Below are positions 8,396 through 10,000 of a DNA stretch of 10,000 nt, piece by piece. The notes under the pieces were generated by a model, which ran no database searches, was not told the origin of the DNA, and saw only the letters and a program-made list of their open reading frames with translations. How positions within the stretch are numbered: position 1 is the stretch's first letter; each line of letters starts with the position of its first letter. The stretch spans positions 18,485,577-18,495,576 of the forward strand of contig CM018895.1 of the NCBI GenBank assembly GCA_009663005.1, given 5' to 3'. Source of the DNA: Actinidia chinensis (taxonomy: Eukaryota > Streptophyta > Magnoliopsida > Ericales > Actinidiaceae). The translations under genes were made by a program, and so were the position numbers.

Positions 8396-8692
8396 GTGGG
8401 TGTAGTTTTGTCTTTTGACATCTTTCCTATCAATCCAACTCTAATCACCCTTCTCCAAAACGACATCCAAACCCAACTACAATCACCCTTCTTAAAAGGT
8501 GAGACCCCCCTCATTTTAAATCCTCCTTCATTTCAAATTCACCATCAAATCCTCCCTCATTTCAATCCACCAAAATCAAATCATTTCGCCAAACGCCCTG
8601 TACCAGTCCGACCGTCTAATCCTCTACTTTTTTCATTTATTTTTCTTTTCCCCTTTTTCCCCCACTAAATCCTTAATCCAAACAAAGCCTTA
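8396..8692 (-). mobile_element. Right part of a Tourist-like MITE, with TIR and TTA
   Basis: The block is C-rich on the plus strand and unlike its AT-rich neighbour. It ends CCTTAATCCAAACAAAGCC (8671-8689) followed by TTA (8690-8692). Read on the minus strand, the end begins GGCTTTGTTTGGATTAAGG, which has the look of a PIF/Harbinger-type terminal repeat next to its TTA target triplet. A related end lies at 8998. The left limit of 8396 is only where the composition changes. A short match, GCTTTGTTTGG, at 7954-7964 is a possible left end, but the match does not extend past it. Confidence 0.4.
8435..8568 (+). repeat. Diverged direct repeats in a C-rich segment
   Basis: CCAACTCTAATCACCCTTCT at 8435-8454 recurs as CCAACTACAATCACCCTTCT at 8473-8492, with 18 of 20 bases the same and 38 bases apart. 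Further on, TCCTCCTTCATTTCAAA and TCCTCCCTCATTTCAAT form a second pair, near 8520 and 8550. The open reading across this block is low in complexity and is not a gene. Confidence 0.75.
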
Positions 8693-8994
8693 GGGATGTG
8701 ATCTCGACCTTTCAAAGATCTGAGGATGGAGTCCACATTTGAAGCCAAACTCATGCGTTTAAGGGGTAAGGTTTTTGGCCTTAAAACGGTGCCTATTGGC
8801 ATCACAACTTTTTGTCCTCCCGAGTAGGAACCCTATAAAGTTTAGATTCGAAATTAGTTCTTGAAGAACACTTTTCAGTTTTCATCTCTTACTCATGTTT
8901 TTGGCAAAAACGTTTTCAACAGTTGCTGTTATTTTTGCTAAACAAAAAAGATGCAACCAAATAGGAAGAAATTAGTTTTCCCACTCACAATTCC
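8693..8994. other. Spacer between two MITE-like ends
   Basis: About 300 bases with no gene. They include a T-rich part with TTTTGGCAAAAACGTTTTC, and no repeat shared with the flanks beyond the inverted TIR-like ends themselves. Confidence 0.45.
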
Positions 8995-9040
8995 TAAGGT
9001 TGTGTTTTATTAAGGATTTGACGAGAAAAAAAAGTTAAGG
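8995..9040 (+). mobile_element. Left end of a second MITE-like element
   Basis: TAA (8995-8997) is followed by GGTTGTGTTTTATTAAGGATTT (8998-9019). This matches the minus-strand reading of 8689 downwards (GGCTTTGTTTGGATTAAGGATTT) at about 19 of 22 aligned bases, and both continue into an A/G-rich run. It therefore looks like the outward end of a related element starting here. Its other end was not found, so its size is unknown. Confidence 0.35.
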
Positions 9041-9541
9041 GATCCAAGGACCCCGACTTGTTGGATCATCCCTACGATTTCATAACTTCTAATTTCTTTT
9101 GCCATGAAATCCAAATCCTCACCTACCCAGTCACGGAGCCTGAATACAACTAATATCTCATATGAAAATATATTTCCCAACACATCCACAGATTTTATAT
9201 GCATCACATAATTATAAAGTTATGAACACATCACCTTTTCCAACTATCCTCTTATCAATACAAGTCACACAATCAATTTCTGGAAACCTCAATCCGCACT
9301 GTGTAGCGTTAAATTATAGCCAATGCCATTATAGATTGAACAACATATCTTCCACATCCATCTTCCCAGCTGAAATAAACAATAATGTTCACAGTGGTTA
9401 CGCCACCAACAACGTTGCTCACCTTAATTTTTCTCAACTGTAATCAGTCATCAGTCTTCTGCAAAGTAAAAATAGCAGAGGGGAATGGGACAGATGAGGG
9501 GGGAAAGAAGAGACAGACGTCATACCCTTTGCCACTTTTCA
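9041..9541. other. Unassigned sequence, possibly 3' untranslated region of a minus-strand gene
   Basis: No supported gene on either strand. If the minus-strand terminal exon ending at 9542 is real, part of this is its 3' untranslated region. Acceptor-like TTTATTTCAG and TTTGCAG words occur on the minus strand near 9370 and 9460, but they lead to no long open reading. Confidence 0.3.
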
Positions 9542-9595
9542 TCAACAGACAGGGTTCTCGCCACCACCGTTTGGACTATGTGAATTTGGCATTGC
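9542..9595 (-). CDS. Tentative terminal exon, minus strand (18 codons)
   Basis: On the minus strand an acceptor, CTGTGCAG, is followed by a short open reading AMPNSHSPNGGGENPVC and a TGA. The Asn/Pro/Gly-rich tail is typical of a protein C-terminus but matches nothing I know. It may be the last exon of the gene suggested by the segment at 9814-9903, or an alternative end to it. It is short enough to be chance. Confidence 0.2.
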   Translation of the reverse strand, partial: AMPNSHSPNGGGENPVC

Positions 9596-9813
9596 CTGCA
9601 CAGATTCAACAGTGGTCCAAATGATAAATACTATTAAAAAAATTGAAAACTCAAGCTTTACGACTGCCCCGGGTTCCGTTTAGGGTTTCATGTAGATTGA
9701 CAACTTGTTTGAATTGATACCATTCTTCATGTCCATGAAGTTGGATTACGAGGATCACTACTGAGGTATATTTTATTTCCCCAAGTTTTTTTACTAGTGA
9801 ATTCCAGCGACAA
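9596..9813. other. Unassigned sequence between tentative minus-strand exons
   Basis: An open minus-strand reading crosses here from about 9875, but in a different frame from the likely exon at 9814-9903 and with no family resemblance. It is either intron or 3' untranslated region on the minus strand. Confidence 0.3.
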
Positions 9814-9903
9814 TTAACTTCTGCTGAGTGGAGGGCATTGAGCAGACATAGTTGTGTACCATTTGTCCTCTGCACGTGGAATGGGGACCTTATCTTGCCT
9901 CAT
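9814..9903 (-). CDS. Tentative coding exon, minus strand (29 codons and stop)
   Basis: The minus strand shows TTCTTATGGCTTTTCAG, a good acceptor, at about 9904. It is followed by ninety bases that open as MRQDKVPIPRAEDKWYTTMS then AQCPPLSRS and a TAA at 9814-9816. The peptide composition (basic, Pro-rich, with Trp and Tyr) looks coding, but I do not recognise it. The first codon after the acceptor happens to be ATG; this is more likely an internal phase-0 codon than a start. The rest of the gene would lie right of the window. Confidence 0.28.
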   Translation of the reverse strand: MRQDKVPIPRAEDKWYTTMSAQCPPLSRS

Positions 9904-10000
9904 CTGAAAAGCCATAAGAAAGACAATTGAGAAACTCTCGCATGCGACTACAAAAGTTAACAATTACAACATAAAAGTAAAAAACTACCCAATTTGACCA

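Noticed and set aside
8396..8668. A 90-codon Pro/Phe/Asn-rich open reading
   Set aside because: It follows directly from C-rich direct repeats in a MITE-like block and has the low complexity of translated repeat DNA.

Overview
The window reads as plant nuclear DNA. It is AT-rich, has no bacterial-style packed genes, and shows GT-AG introns. Its best-recognised content is a decayed class II transposon of a type common in flowering-plant genomes. No rRNA, tRNA or CRISPR array was seen. No intact full-length gene lies inside the window.

Layout. Positions 1-780: a TTTC microsatellite and pyrimidine tract lead into a clean 90-codon exon (63-332) of a gene I do not recognise, then unassigned sequence. 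780-1163: a locally CG-richer stretch that may be a promoter or 5' leader. 1164-3040: AT-rich sequence with no gene I can support. 3040-5561: the main find, the remains of a PIF/Harbinger transposon. It holds a DDE transposase pseudogene (about 3040-4255), followed on the same strand by a Myb/SANT-like DNA-binding partner pseudogene (4434-5561). Both are broken by many frameshifts and stops. 5562-6841: non-coding. 6842-7386: three exon-like segments in compatible phase that could be the 3' end of an unrecognised gene. 7387-8100: unassigned, with one further open stretch. 8100-8395: a very AT-rich block. 8396-8692 and 8995-9040: ends of what look like two Tourist-type MITEs, back to back, each beside a TTA/TAA. 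9542-9903: two tentative terminal exons on the minus strand.

The two transposon proteins would have acted together: in PIF/Harbinger elements the Myb-like protein binds the element ends and recruits the DDE nuclease. Here neither can be made, so the copy could not move by itself. The MITE-like ends near 8.7-9.0 kb have the TTA target preference of the same superfamily, but nothing shows that they belong to this element. I found no convincing terminal inverted repeats around 3040-5561, so the true limits of the transposon are unknown.
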